A DNA stretch of 64,000 nucleotides from JBCDCB01 sp039182735. GTDB taxonomy: Bacteria > Planctomycetota > Phycisphaerae > Phycisphaerales > UBA1924. Shown in pieces: positions 26,066 to 34,942 of the stretch (positions within the stretch are counted from its first letter, which is position 1; the number at the start of each line of letters is the position of its first letter). The notes below the pieces were generated by a model. It had not been told where the DNA came from. It saw only the letters and a list, made by a program, of their open reading frames with translations, and did no database searches. The stretch lies in assembly GCA_039182735.1 (NCBI GenBank), contig JBCDCB010000010.1:4930-68929 (forward strand), read 5' to 3'. The position numbers and the translations under genes were made by a program.

Positions 26066-27484
26066 ATGAACGAGTCCAACACCCCCCAACCGGCCCCCGA
26101 GGCCCCTCCCTTCGACCCCAACGCCGACCACCACGCCCGCCCGCGCCTCCGCCCGTCGGTCGTCGGGCGTCCCGTGCCCGTCAAGAACCAGGAGGGGCAG
26201 CAGGCGACGATGCTCGGGCTGATGGACCGCAACGAGGTCACCGACAAACGCGTCGTCGTCAACGCGATTGCGCAGTTCATCCTGCCTCAGATGAACGGGC
26301 AGAACTCCGTCGATCAGATCCTCGGGCTCGCCAAGCAGCAGGCGACCAACGCGAATGTGCCCGCCAACGCCGTCGTCAAGCTCGCGGGCGAGCACGTGCA
26401 GCAGCTCGTCGCCCAGCTCGATGTCGCCGGCATGCTCGAAGGCCCAACTTTCGACGCCATGCTCCAGAAGATGCACGAAGACTTCGACTCCTCCGACGTC
26501 CTGCCGCCCGCCTCCACCGCGACCATGGCCGACATGCTCGTCATGGGCGACGTCGGGCAGGACGCCACCGACGAGCAGAAGAAGGAGCTCGGCCCGCAGA
26601 AGCTGCGCGAGACCTTCGACAAGTCCATCGACGAGGCGCTCAAGAAGGCCGAGAACCCCGCCTTCGATGCGCTTCCCCACGCCATCCTCGTGCCGCACCT
26701 CGATTACCCGCGCGGCTGGCGCCAGTACGGCGCCGCCTACGGCAGGCTCCGCACCACTCCGCGCCCCGATCGCGTCATCATCCTCGGCGCCAACCACTTC
26801 GGGTTCGGCACGGGCGTGGTCGGGTGCGACAAGGCCTTCGAGACCCCCCTCGGGCGCATGGACCTCGACGCCGACTTCCTCGATCGCCTCAAGGGCAAGC
26901 TGGGCGACGACAACGCGCAGCGTCTCATGGAACACCGCTACGACCACGAGCGCGAGCACTCCATCGAGCTCCAGGTCCCGTGGATCCAGCACACCATGAG
27001 CGAGGACGGCAAGACGCCGAAGATGTGCGCCTTCCTCATCCACGACCCGTCGCGCAAGGAGGGCGGCGAGTCCTACGACGGCAACGGGCTCGGGCTCACC
27101 CCCTTCACCGAAGCGCTGCAGGCGACCATCGCCGAGTCACCCGGGCTCACGCTCGTCATCGCCTCGGGCAACCTCAGCCACGTCGGGCAGCAGTTCGGCG
27201 ACAACGTCAAGCTCGCCGGCGACGACGAACAGGGCAAGCAGTTCCAGCAGCAGACCGCCGGACGCGATCAGGAAATGATCAACCTGCTCCGCGAGGGCAA
27301 GGCCTCCGAGTTCATCGCCGCCATGGCCTGGCAGCAAAACCCCACACGCTGGACCAGCACCGGCACCATCGCCGCCATGATGCTCGCCTTCGATGGCGCC
27401 AAGCTCGAGGTCATGGATTACGGCGGGGCGATCGACCCGCAGGGCACCAGCCTCATCACCGCCGCCGCCGGCGTCGTCCGCTGA
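26066..27484 (+). CDS. amrB: AmmeMemoRadiSam system protein B (Memo family) with an N-terminal extension
   Basis: This is a 472-residue protein. The C-terminal part, from about residue 200, is a Memo-like domain: HAILVPHLDYPRGWRQYGA (PHxxYxxxG-type), ILGANHFGFG and EHSIELQVPWIQ, which carry the His residues of the metal site related to extradiol dioxygenases. The final TGTIAAMMLAFDGAKLEVMDYG is also typical. Memo usually occurs with an AMMECR1 protein and a radical SAM enzyme; neither is nearby. The N-terminal 190 residues (LMDRNEVTDKRVVVNAIAQF, and a helical region with QQLVAQLDVAGMLEG) look like a separate winged-helix or PqqD-like domain. The reaction is not known. Confidence 0.85.
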   Translation: MNESNTPQPAPEAPPFDPNADHHARPRLRPSVVGRPVPVKNQEGQQATMLGLMDRNEVTDKRVVVNAIAQFILPQMNGQNSVDQILGLAKQQATNANVPANAVVKLAGEHVQQLVAQLDVAGMLEGPTFDAMLQKMHEDFDSSDVLPPASTATMADMLVMGDVGQDATDEQKKELGPQKLRETFDKSIDEALKKAENPAFDALPHAILVPHLDYPRGWRQYGAAYGRLRTTPRPDRVIILGANHFGFGTGVVGCDKAFETPLGRMDLDADFLDRLKGKLGDDNAQRLMEHRYDHEREHSIELQVPWIQHTMSEDGKTPKMCAFLIHDPSRKEGGESYDGNGLGLTPFTEALQATIAESPGLTLVIASGNLSHVGQQFGDNVKLAGDDEQGKQFQQQTAGRDQEMINLLREGKASEFIAAMAWQQNPTRWTSTGTIAAMMLAFDGAKLEVMDYGGAIDPQGTSLITAAAGVVR

Positions 27485-27489
27485 TCGCC

Positions 27490-27861
27490 GTGCTCGTCCC
27501 CGTCGAACCATCATCGACGCTCGCCATCGAGGTCGCGCTGGGCGCGGCGCTGTGCGTCGCCGGCATCGCCACGCTCGGGATGGCGCGCCTCGGCAAGGCC
27601 GACGACGGCTTCCGGCTCGGACCCATCGACGTGAGCGTCATCACCGTCGTCGTCGCGGGGCTCTCGCTGCTGGGCATCGGGTACCACGTGCTGGCCTACG
27701 CGCTCGACTGGTCCGCGTTCCGCGCGCCGATGAACGCGGTCATCACCGTTGCCGGCTTCGCCACGCTGCTCTCCGCGGCCGCCGACGCCTTCGATCAGGT
27801 GCCCGACGAAGAGGTGGAAGACGCCGACGACGCGGGCGACACCGAGCGATCGGGGCGGTAG
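27490..27861 (+). CDS. Small membrane protein, unrecognised
   Basis: The 123-residue protein starts at GTG 27490, 5 nt after the Memo gene stop. It has three hydrophobic segments (about 10-33, 50-72 and 82-100) and an acidic tail (DQVPDEEVEDADDAGDTE). No motif is recognised. Its last 67 bp are antisense to the 3' end of nadE, so both strands are coding there. The acidic tail and the Ser-rich end of NadE are each read from that overlap. Confidence 0.6.
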   Translation: MLVPVEPSSTLAIEVALGAALCVAGIATLGMARLGKADDGFRLGPIDVSVITVVVAGLSLLGIGYHVLAYALDWSAFRAPMNAVITVAGFATLLSAAADAFDQVPDEEVEDADDAGDTERSGR

Positions 27862-29597
27862 CCCTGCGCGATGGGGCGTCGCCTGCCTCGCCCGAACGCG
27901 ATCGACGAGACCTTCAGCCCGATGGCGAGCTGCTTGCGTTTGTGCTCGTTCACGTCGATGAGCCGCACGATGCGCGCGACCACCTCGGGATCGTGCCCGC
28001 CCTCGTCAACGATCGTCCTCGTATCCTGCAGCCTTTCGACGTACCGCTCGATGATGTCGTCCAGCACGTCGTACGGCGGCAGCGTGTCTTGGTCCGTCTG
28101 ATCCTCGCGCAGCTCCGCGCTGGGCGGCTTGGTGATCGTCGAGTCGGGGATCGGCGCCCGCGCGAACCCGGCGGCCTCGTGGTTCGCGTTGATCCAACGC
28201 GACATCGCGTAGACCTCTTCCTTCGTCGTGTCGCTCAGCACCGCGAGCCCGCCGTTCATATCGCCGTAGAGCGTGCAGTACCCCACCGCGAGTTCGCTCT
28301 TGTTGCCCGTCGTGAGCAGCAGCGCCCCGCTCTTGTTGCTGATGGCCATCATGATGAGCCCGCGCAGGCGGCTCTGGATGTTCTCTTCGGTGATGTCCGG
28401 CTCGCCCGGGATCCCGAGGTCCGCATAGGCCGGCGCCATGAGCCCCTCGACGAGTTCGTGCGCCGCGCGGATCGGCACCTCGTGGTATCGCACGCCCAGG
28501 TTCTCCGCGAGCGCGACCGCGTCGGTCACCGAATGCTCCGAGGAATAGCGCGACGGCATCGCGACGCCAAGCACGTTCTCCGCGCCGATGGCGCGGGCCG
28601 CGATCGCACACGTGAGCGCGCTGTCGATCCCGCCGCTGAGCCCGAGGCACGCGCTCGTGAAGCCCGTCTTACGCAGGTAATCGCGCACGCCCAGCACGAG
28701 CGCGCGGTAGCGCAGCTCGTCTTCACTCGATGCCAGCAGCGGGTCGGCCACGCTCGGCGCGTCGCGCACGCCCTGTTCGTTCAGGTCGATCGTCACGATC
28801 TGCTCCTCGAAGCCGCGCCCCGCGGCGACGAGTCGTGCGCCGCCGTCCGCGCCGGGCACGTACACCGCCGCGTGCCCGTCGAAGATCAGGTCGTCGTTCC
28901 CGCCCACCTGGTTGACGGCGGCAATGGTGACGCCGTGCGCTTCGACGTGGCGCGTCAGGATCTCGCGCTGGCGCGCGCCCTTGCCCACGACCATGGGCGA
29001 GCCAGAGGGGTTCACGATCACGCGCGCGCCGGCATCGATCAGGTCCGCGACGGGATCGGGCATCAACGCATAGCGTGCGCTGTAGCCGGTGCCCGCGTCG
29101 CCGCCGCGCCACAGGTCTTCGCAGATCGTCAGCCCCACGTGCACGCCGGCGACGTCGAGGGTCTTGGCGCGTTCGCCCGGCGCAAAGTAGCGGTCCTCAT
29201 CGAACACGTCGTACGTCGGGAGCAGACGCTTGTCGTACCGGTCCACGATCGAACCGCCCCGCATCACGAGCAGGCTGTTCCGCTTGGGCACGCGCGGGTC
29301 GAAGGTGTCCCACCGCCCGGGCTCGGCGCCGGGCTGCCACGGCGCGCCGACCAGCACCACAGTGTCACCAAGATCACGCATGCGTTCCGCGAGCGCGACG
29401 GCCTCGTCGTGCGCATCACGCATAAACCCGCCTTGGATCAGCAGGTCCCTCGGCGGGTACCCGCACAGGGCGAGTTCCGGAAAGACAATGAGATCCGCGC
29501 CACCCGCCGCGGCCTCGCGCGCCAGCCGCTCGATCGCGCGGGCGTTCTCCGCGAGCGCGCCGACCGTCGGGTTGAACTGCACCAGCGAGAGCTTCAT
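27795..29597 (-). CDS. nadE: Glutamine-dependent NAD+ synthetase
   Basis: NadE makes NAD from deamido-NAD, ATP and glutamine. The 600-residue protein has an N-terminal nitrilase-type glutaminase with the Glu41/Lys123/Cys159 triad (FPELALCGY, DKRLLPTYDVFDE, GLTICEDLW). It also has a C-terminal synthetase with the ATP P-loop LSGGIDSALT (SGGIDS at 321-326), and NKSELAVGYCTLYGD downstream. A TACCAT box ends 6 nt before the ATG, so the mRNA is probably leaderless. After the usual end (FGRGRRRPIAQGYR) the frame continues 16 residues into a Ser-rich tail that overlaps the opposite gene by 67 bp. Confidence 0.95.
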   Translation of the reverse strand: MKLSLVQFNPTVGALAENARAIERLAREAAAGGADLIVFPELALCGYPPRDLLIQGGFMRDAHDEAVALAERMRDLGDTVVLVGAPWQPGAEPGRWDTFDPRVPKRNSLLVMRGGSIVDRYDKRLLPTYDVFDEDRYFAPGERAKTLDVAGVHVGLTICEDLWRGGDAGTGYSARYALMPDPVADLIDAGARVIVNPSGSPMVVGKGARQREILTRHVEAHGVTIAAVNQVGGNDDLIFDGHAAVYVPGADGGARLVAAGRGFEEQIVTIDLNEQGVRDAPSVADPLLASSEDELRYRALVLGVRDYLRKTGFTSACLGLSGGIDSALTCAIAARAIGAENVLGVAMPSRYSSEHSVTDAVALAENLGVRYHEVPIRAAHELVEGLMAPAYADLGIPGEPDITEENIQSRLRGLIMMAISNKSGALLLTTGNKSELAVGYCTLYGDMNGGLAVLSDTTKEEVYAMSRWINANHEAAGFARAPIPDSTITKPPSAELREDQTDQDTLPPYDVLDDIIERYVERLQDTRTIVDEGGHDPEVVARIVRLIDVNEHKRKQLAIGLKVSSIAFGRGRRRPIAQGYRPDRSVSPASSASSTSSSGT

Positions 29598-29603
29598 CGC
29601 GTC

Positions 29604-29609
29604 ATGGTA
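29604..29609 (-). promoter_or_regulatory. -10-like box of predicted leaderless nadE
   Basis: On the minus strand TACCAT ends 6 nt before the ATG at 29597. Confidence 0.5.
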
Positions 29610-29675
29610 GATGCTCGTTCGGTCCCGGCGGATTCCGGGAATAACCACCCCGGGGCGGGCGTTGTCGCCGCGGCG

Positions 29676-29681
29676 TACACT
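29676..29681 (+). promoter_or_regulatory. -10-like box TACACT before the secreted protein gene
   Basis: TACACT lies 32 nt before the ATG at 29714, with ACGGAG as ribosome site between them. Confidence 0.4.
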
Positions 29682-29713
29682 CGCCCTCTCGCACGCACGC
29701 ACGGAGCCCACAC

Positions 29714-30634
29714 ATGCCCGCGATCCGGTCCCTCGCTCTCGTTCTCTGCACCCTCCTGCTGCTCGCGGCTCCGGCCCGCGCGCAAGATTCCGCCGCCCTC
29801 GCGTCGAGCCTCGAACTCGGCAGGCTGCTCAACTACACCGTGAGCGTGAGCACCGAGGTCAACCAGGCTATCGGCGCAGAAACACGCGCGCAGCAAAGCT
29901 CGCACGTCGCCAACGCCAGCTTCCGCGTCGTTGCCACCGATGTCGAAGGCATCGCGCAGCTCGAGGTGACCTTTGAGCGCATCGGCATCACGCTCGTCGA
30001 GAATAACGTGCCGACCGTCACCGCCGTCGCCGTGCGTGATCTCGACACGGGCGAGGCCGAGTCCAACGCCGCGACCGAGCTGGCCAGCACGCTGCTCGAC
30101 TGCACGGTGCGCTTCCTGCTCACCGATGATCGCACGCTCGAATACCAGTCGGGCTTCGAGCCCTTCCTGCAAGCCGCCGCCGGCGCCGAGGACCTCGATC
30201 CGGGGTTCGTCGGCATCTTCGCGCCCGACCGCTTCACACAGGTCGTCGCGCCGATCTTCGACGCCGACGGCGCCGCCAAGGTCAACGTCAGCCAGGGCCT
30301 CGCGTGGCAGACGCAAGACTCGATCGGCCTCGGCGCCGCGGGCGTGTTCGACATCACCGACAACTGGCGCGTCTCGGAGTTCGGCGACGACGCCGTCACC
30401 TACGAAGGCACCGGCGACCTCACGCTCCGCAAGCCTGAGGGCGAAGACCCCGCGCGCCCCGACGTCAACGTCAACCAGTTCGAGATCACCACCAACGCCG
30501 TCTTCGACCGCGCCGATGAGAAGCTCGCGACCCGCACGCGCACCATGTCGCTCGGCACCACGTTCACGCTGGGCGACAACACGCTGCGTCAGACGCAGCA
30601 GACCGTCGTCTCGATCACACCCTTCGACGGCTGA
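29714..30634 (+). CDS. Secreted protein of unknown function
   Basis: This 306-residue protein has a signal peptide of 23 residues ending ARAQ. The body is beta-rich with few charged helices. Phrases such as LNYTVSVSTEVNQAIG, FRVVATDVEGIAQLEVTFER and a matching late part (TRTRTMSLGTTFTLGDN) suggest a secreted beta-sandwich, similar to planctomycete proteins annotated DUF6263. I cannot confirm that family. The end overlaps the opposite gene by 20 bp. Confidence 0.65.
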   Translation: MPAIRSLALVLCTLLLLAAPARAQDSAALASSLELGRLLNYTVSVSTEVNQAIGAETRAQQSSHVANASFRVVATDVEGIAQLEVTFERIGITLVENNVPTVTAVAVRDLDTGEAESNAATELASTLLDCTVRFLLTDDRTLEYQSGFEPFLQAAAGAEDLDPGFVGIFAPDRFTQVVAPIFDADGAAKVNVSQGLAWQTQDSIGLGAAGVFDITDNWRVSEFGDDAVTYEGTGDLTLRKPEGEDPARPDVNVNQFEITTNAVFDRADEKLATRTRTMSLGTTFTLGDNTLRQTQQTVVSITPFDG

Positions 30635-31619
30635 GCAGCACCCGGTCCACGCGCAGCCTCCACGCCGCCAGCACGCCCAGCACACCGCTCGTCACGAGCT
30701 CCGCCGCCGTGATCGTCAGCGCGACGAGCGCGATGTCCGCGCCGTCCTTACTCTGCGCGAGCGCAAGCCCGGCGACGCCCGCTTCGCGCATGCCCAGTGT
30801 CCCCGCCGGCGCCGCCACGCTGATCAGGAAGAAGAGCGTCGCCTGCAGCACCGCGTCGCCCACGCCCATCGGCGTCTGCACGATCCACGCCGCCAGCAGG
30901 AACCGCCCCGCCAGCGTCGCGACATCGCCCCATCGGCACAGCGTCACCAGCGCGCCCGTGCGCGCGTCGCGCGTCACCTCGTACGCGCCGACCGACATCC
31001 AGCGCAGCGCCTTGACCCGCTCCGCGATCCGGCTCAGCCACACCCCCAGCGCCACGCACGCGACGCCGCCGCCCACGCCGAGGAGCCACCACAGCGCATC
31101 GATCTGCCCGCGCCACGCGCTCGCCGCCGCCAGCGGGAGCATCGCCGCGACCGCCAGCGCCGTCATCGCGGCGAACCACGGCACGATGCGCTTGAAGTGG
31201 ATCCCGTCGCGCCGCTTATGAATCAGCACGCGCGCCACCGCGCCGAGCTTGAAGGGCAAAATCGCCAGAAACGTGCACAGCGCGTTGGTGGCGATCATGT
31301 CGATCGCGGGCACGCGCCCGCCGAGCGGGCGCAGGGTCAGCCAGAACATCAGGCCGTTGAGCGCGATGCCACCCGCCGTGAGCAGCACGAAGACGCCGAC
31401 CGCCCACAGCGGCGCATCGAGCAGGCGATCGACGGACTCGCGGTTCTCCGCGCCGAACGCGCGCGACGCCGCCCATACCAACAGTCCAATCGACACGACG
31501 AACCCGATGCTCTGCAGCACGATCCGCCCGGGCGTCCAGCGACGGGTCGGCTCGATCGCTTCCAGCGCCGTGCCACCCGGCGAGTGCAGCCCCTCGTGCT
31601 GTCGCGTCTCATCGCTCAC
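30615..31619 (-). CDS. Lysylphosphatidylglycerol synthase-like / UPF0104 membrane protein
   Basis: This 334-residue protein has about eight membrane segments and the pattern of the AglD/MprF N-terminal flippase-like family. Features are GGIALNGLMFWLTLRPLGGR early, a short basic loop (HKRRDGIHFKRIV), and the late Gly-rich APAGTLGMREAGVAGLALAQ, typical of PxGxLGxREA. Such proteins are thought to flip or transfer lipid-linked groups. It starts in the stop codon of the GT-C gene upstream (4-bp overlap), so the two may act together on a lipid-linked sugar. Substrate unknown. Confidence 0.72.
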   Translation of the reverse strand: MSDETRQHEGLHSPGGTALEAIEPTRRWTPGRIVLQSIGFVVSIGLLVWAASRAFGAENRESVDRLLDAPLWAVGVFVLLTAGGIALNGLMFWLTLRPLGGRVPAIDMIATNALCTFLAILPFKLGAVARVLIHKRRDGIHFKRIVPWFAAMTALAVAAMLPLAAASAWRGQIDALWWLLGVGGGVACVALGVWLSRIAERVKALRWMSVGAYEVTRDARTGALVTLCRWGDVATLAGRFLLAAWIVQTPMGVGDAVLQATLFFLISVAAPAGTLGMREAGVAGLALAQSKDGADIALVALTITAAELVTSGVLGVLAAWRLRVDRVLLSRRRV

Positions 31620-33676
31620 GGCGTGCGCTCCAACGCGCGGAGGTCGAACAGGTACACCGGCACGCCCCGATCATCCCACGACTGCACGCGGTACGCCTCC
31701 AGCGCGCGCACCGTTCGCTCGCCGAAGCCGAGCGAGAGCGCAGGATCGAGCCAGCCCGATACTTCGAGCCGTGCGAGTTCGCTCAGGTCCACGAGCAGGT
31801 GCGTGACACCGCTGCGCGCCAGCGCGCGCGCGAAGGCGATCGGGTTGTCCGGGTACGCGCGGGCGGCTTCGGTGACGGGCGATCGGTCCCACGTCGTCGC
31901 GTACACCGTGTCCACCAGGTAGTACATCGGCGCGCCGCTCCCGAGCAGCGCCAGGCGCACGTCGCCCTCGCGCGTGAGCACTTGGTTGACGTACGCCGCC
32001 GGCCCCAACGGCGCCAGCAGTGCGCGCCGGTCGTCATCGGGCATGCCCTGCAGGATCGGCGCGAGCGCCTCGCCCGTGAGCATCGCCGGTCCGTGCAGCA
32101 TCGCTCCGGTCGGCTTCTCATTCAGCAGCGTCTGCGTGCCGAGCCACGTCTGCCACAGCACCACGACCGCACCGAGCACGACGCCGGACTTCCTGAGCGC
32201 CGCGAGCCCGAGCCCAAAGAGCAGTGCGGACGTCAGCGCCGCCGGCAGCAGGAAGCGCGCTTGCAGGTGCCCCGTCGTCAGCCACGCGCCGATCTGCAGC
32301 ACGAGCACGCCGAGCAGCATAAGCGCGACTGTGCGTACGTCCTTGCGGCACAGCGCAACGACCGCACCGATCATGCCCGCGAGGAAGACCGCCCCGAACT
32401 GCGTGTGCAGCACGCCGAAGTCTTCCGAAACAAGCCGCGCGAAGCGATCGCCGACAGACGCATCCGGATGATGCGCGTCGCTCCATCGCCGCGCCTGTTC
32501 CGTGTTCCAGTGCGCGAGCCCGAAGAGCCCCGTGAACTCGGGGAACACCGGGTTGTTGCCGGTGTTCCAGTTGCGCACGAGCCAGGGCAGCAGCCCGATG
32601 ACCCCGGCGACGATGCCCGGCAGCGACGCCGCCAACCACCGCCTCCACCCCGTGCTCGCCAGCAGCACCGCGCCGACGGGCAGGGCGACCATGAACATCG
32701 CCGTCGGCTTCGCGAGCACCGCGCCCGCGCACAGCACGGCGCACACCACCGAACGTGTCCAAGCGGGCGCATCGGTCTCACGGGCAACGAGCAGCGCCGG
32801 CGCGAGCATCAGCAGCATCGCCATCTCGTTGTATGCCGACGCGCCGACGATGAGCACCCACGGCGTCGCGAGCAGCAGCGCGCCCGCCACGTACCCAGCG
32901 CCCTGCAAGCCCGACCACGTGCGCACGCAGCGGGCGACCGCCGCGCACGCGCAGAGCGCGAGCAACGCGTGCAAGATCTGTGCGCTCAGCACGCCCGCGC
33001 CGCCGCCAACGGGCGACCCCGGTGCGCCCGAAGACATCGCGGCGAGCTGCGTGTACACCGCCTCCATGCCGCCCGGGAGCCACGAATAGACGTTGTGCTC
33101 CAGCGGCTCGATCCGCCCGTGTTCGATCCATTCCTTCGGCAGCTGCAGGTGGTACGACAGCGTGTCGTACCCGTTGCCCTCGCTCGACCAGATCGTCCCC
33201 GGCGCGACGCACGCCCCGACCACGATCGCCGCCAGCGGCACGCACCACAGGAGCGCGCACGGATCGACACGCAGCGCCATCTGCTGTCGCAAACGCGCAC
33301 GCAGCGACCACAGGAGCAGCCCGATCCCGATCGCCGTTGGCGTCCAAGCGATGATGCGCCCGTTCGCGCCGCCGAAACCGACCGTCTGCCCGAGCACCAT
33401 CGCGACGATGATCGCGAGCGCGACGCCCAGCGCCGTCTGCACGACGGTGTCGGGATCCTTGAGCAGCCACTTCGACGCGACGACGCCGAGCCCCGCCGCC
33501 CCCGCAAGCCAACCCATCGCGAGCCACGCGCTCGACAGGAACGCGTACAGCAGGCCGAAGACGGATTCCAGCGGCGGTTCGCCGCCGGCGACCGCGAAGA
33601 AAACCGCCGATGCCAGCGCGAGCGCGATCAGCAGCGTGAGCCTGCTCGGGGTGTTCGCTCGTTCGGACGCGGGCAC
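31616..33676 (-). CDS. GT-C type membrane glycosyltransferase-like protein
   Basis: The 686-residue protein has about 13 membrane segments. A short loop after the first few spans, GNGYDTLSYHLQLPKEWIEH, contains a D/E-x-x-x-Y-H pattern like the first-loop acidic motif of GT-C enzymes (PMT/ArnT), which use polyprenyl-phosphate sugars. A soluble C-terminal region of about 130 residues follows (YAAG, then VDTVYATTWDRSPVTEAARA), similar to other PMT_2-like proteins. The start is GTG 33676; TAGACT ends 6 nt before it, so it is probably leaderless. It is the first gene of a unit with a flippase-like gene. The sugar and acceptor are unknown. Confidence 0.72.
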   Translation of the reverse strand: MPASERANTPSRLTLLIALALASAVFFAVAGGEPPLESVFGLLYAFLSSAWLAMGWLAGAAGLGVVASKWLLKDPDTVVQTALGVALAIIVAMVLGQTVGFGGANGRIIAWTPTAIGIGLLLWSLRARLRQQMALRVDPCALLWCVPLAAIVVGACVAPGTIWSSEGNGYDTLSYHLQLPKEWIEHGRIEPLEHNVYSWLPGGMEAVYTQLAAMSSGAPGSPVGGGAGVLSAQILHALLALCACAAVARCVRTWSGLQGAGYVAGALLLATPWVLIVGASAYNEMAMLLMLAPALLVARETDAPAWTRSVVCAVLCAGAVLAKPTAMFMVALPVGAVLLASTGWRRWLAASLPGIVAGVIGLLPWLVRNWNTGNNPVFPEFTGLFGLAHWNTEQARRWSDAHHPDASVGDRFARLVSEDFGVLHTQFGAVFLAGMIGAVVALCRKDVRTVALMLLGVLVLQIGAWLTTGHLQARFLLPAALTSALLFGLGLAALRKSGVVLGAVVVLWQTWLGTQTLLNEKPTGAMLHGPAMLTGEALAPILQGMPDDDRRALLAPLGPAAYVNQVLTREGDVRLALLGSGAPMYYLVDTVYATTWDRSPVTEAARAYPDNPIAFARALARSGVTHLLVDLSELARLEVSGWLDPALSLGFGERTVRALEAYRVQSWDDRGVPVYLFDLRALERTP

Positions 33677-33682
33677 GCGCGG

Positions 33683-33688
33683 AGTCTA
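33683..33688 (-). promoter_or_regulatory. -10-like box of predicted leaderless GT-C gene
   Basis: TAGACT on the minus strand ends 6 nt before the GTG at 33676. Confidence 0.5.
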
Positions 33689-33692
33689 CCGC

Positions 33693-34568
33693 TCAGAGCG
33701 TGCGTTCGATCGACGGGCGCAGACGCTGCAGCGCGCCGATGCGCGCCTCGATGGGCGGGTGCGTGGCGAACAGGCTCGTCAACGCCTTGCCGCAGAAGGG
33801 CTCGACGATGAAGAGGTTGTTCTGCGCCGGGTTGGGCTGGATCAGCGGGATCTGCTTGGAGAGCCCGCCGAGCTTGGCGAGCGCCGAGGCGAGCCCCTCG
33901 GTGTCGCCCGCGATGCGCGCGCCATCGGCATCGGCGATGTACTCCCGGCTGCGCGAGATCATGCCCTTGATCACCACGGCGCCCGCCGCCGCGACGATCA
34001 CGACGACCAGCCCGATGAGCGGGTTGCCCTCGCGCCGCCCTCCGATCAGGAAGAACCACTGCGCCGCGAAGGCGAGCACGCCGGCGATCGTTGCCGCGAT
34101 CGTCGAGATGAGCGTGTCGCGGTTCTTCACGTGCGCGAGCTCATGCGCGATCACGCCCTCCAGTTCGGCTTGGTTCATCGTGCGCAGCAGCCCCTGCGTG
34201 AACGCGACCGCCGACTTGCTCGGCGAGCGACCCGTCGCAAACGCGTTCGGCGCGTCGTGCGGGCACACGTACACGCGCGGCATCGGCAGGTTCGCGCGCC
34301 GGCGCAACCGATCCACGGCCTCGTACAGGCGGCTCGTGTCGTACCCCGCGACGACGGGCGCGTTGTCCGGCGTCACCTCGCGCCCCTTCATCGCGCAGAT
34401 CGCGATCCTGTCCGAGAAGAAGAAGGCGAAGAGGTTCGTCCCGCCGGCAAAGACCAGCGCCATCAGCAGGCCGCCCTGCCCGAACCGGGCACCGACGACG
34501 GCAAAGAGCGCGAAGAGCCCCGCCATCAGCATGGCGGTCTTGGCGTGGTTGACGAATGTGTGTCCCAT
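33693..34568 (-). CDS. htpX: Membrane zinc metalloprotease HtpX
   Basis: HtpX degrades damaged membrane proteins. The 291-residue protein has two N-terminal membrane spans (about 12-28 and 32-52), the zinc motif HELAH at 142-146, two more spans (about 155-176 and 186-205), and the third-ligand segment SREYIADADGARIAG. CPHDAPNAFATGRSPSKSAV is a typical HtpX motif. The start has CGGAG upstream on the minus strand. It lies 16 nt ahead of the GT-C gene, which appears to have its own promoter. In other bacteria htpX responds to envelope stress. Confidence 0.94.
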   Translation of the reverse strand: MGHTFVNHAKTAMLMAGLFALFAVVGARFGQGGLLMALVFAGGTNLFAFFFSDRIAICAMKGREVTPDNAPVVAGYDTSRLYEAVDRLRRRANLPMPRVYVCPHDAPNAFATGRSPSKSAVAFTQGLLRTMNQAELEGVIAHELAHVKNRDTLISTIAATIAGVLAFAAQWFFLIGGRREGNPLIGLVVVIVAAAGAVVIKGMISRSREYIADADGARIAGDTEGLASALAKLGGLSKQIPLIQPNPAQNNLFIVEPFCGKALTSLFATHPPIEARIGALQRLRPSIERTL

Positions 34569-34942
34569 CTGACATCTCCGAGGGAGGCGGCTATCTCATG
34601 CACGCCGCGTGCCTGATTCGTTCGCCCCGCGGCCCGGTTTCACGTGCCGAGACACGTCAGACGGCTCGCCCGCCCGCCGAGATGGCAGTCCGAGAAGCCC
34701 CGTGGCCCCCGCGCGGCCCCGCGCCAGTCGTCAGAATCGGCCCTTTCGATCCTCCTAACCCGTTTGTTCGGAAGGGTTTCGGGCGTTCGCGCTTGCTTCT
34801 GCCCGCGGAAATGTCACACTTCAACAGTCTCGATCCCTCATGAGTCAGAGCACGGGGTCCGTCGGGGCGTACATCGCAGGATCAGATCGCGACGCACGCC
34901 GATGCTGTTGTGGTGTGGTCGCGGATCACAGGGAGACGAGTC
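34569..34942. other. 374-bp intergenic region between htpX and a secreted protein gene
   Basis: It separates two divergent genes and should hold both promoters, but I see no convincing two-box promoter. Reading frames here are short and not protein-like. A weak AACCC...GGGTT hairpin lies near 34757-34778. Confidence 0.5.

Noticed and set aside
31799..33811. 670-codon open frame antisense to the GT-C gene
   Set aside because: Extremely Arg/Gln/His-rich shadow of a membrane protein gene.
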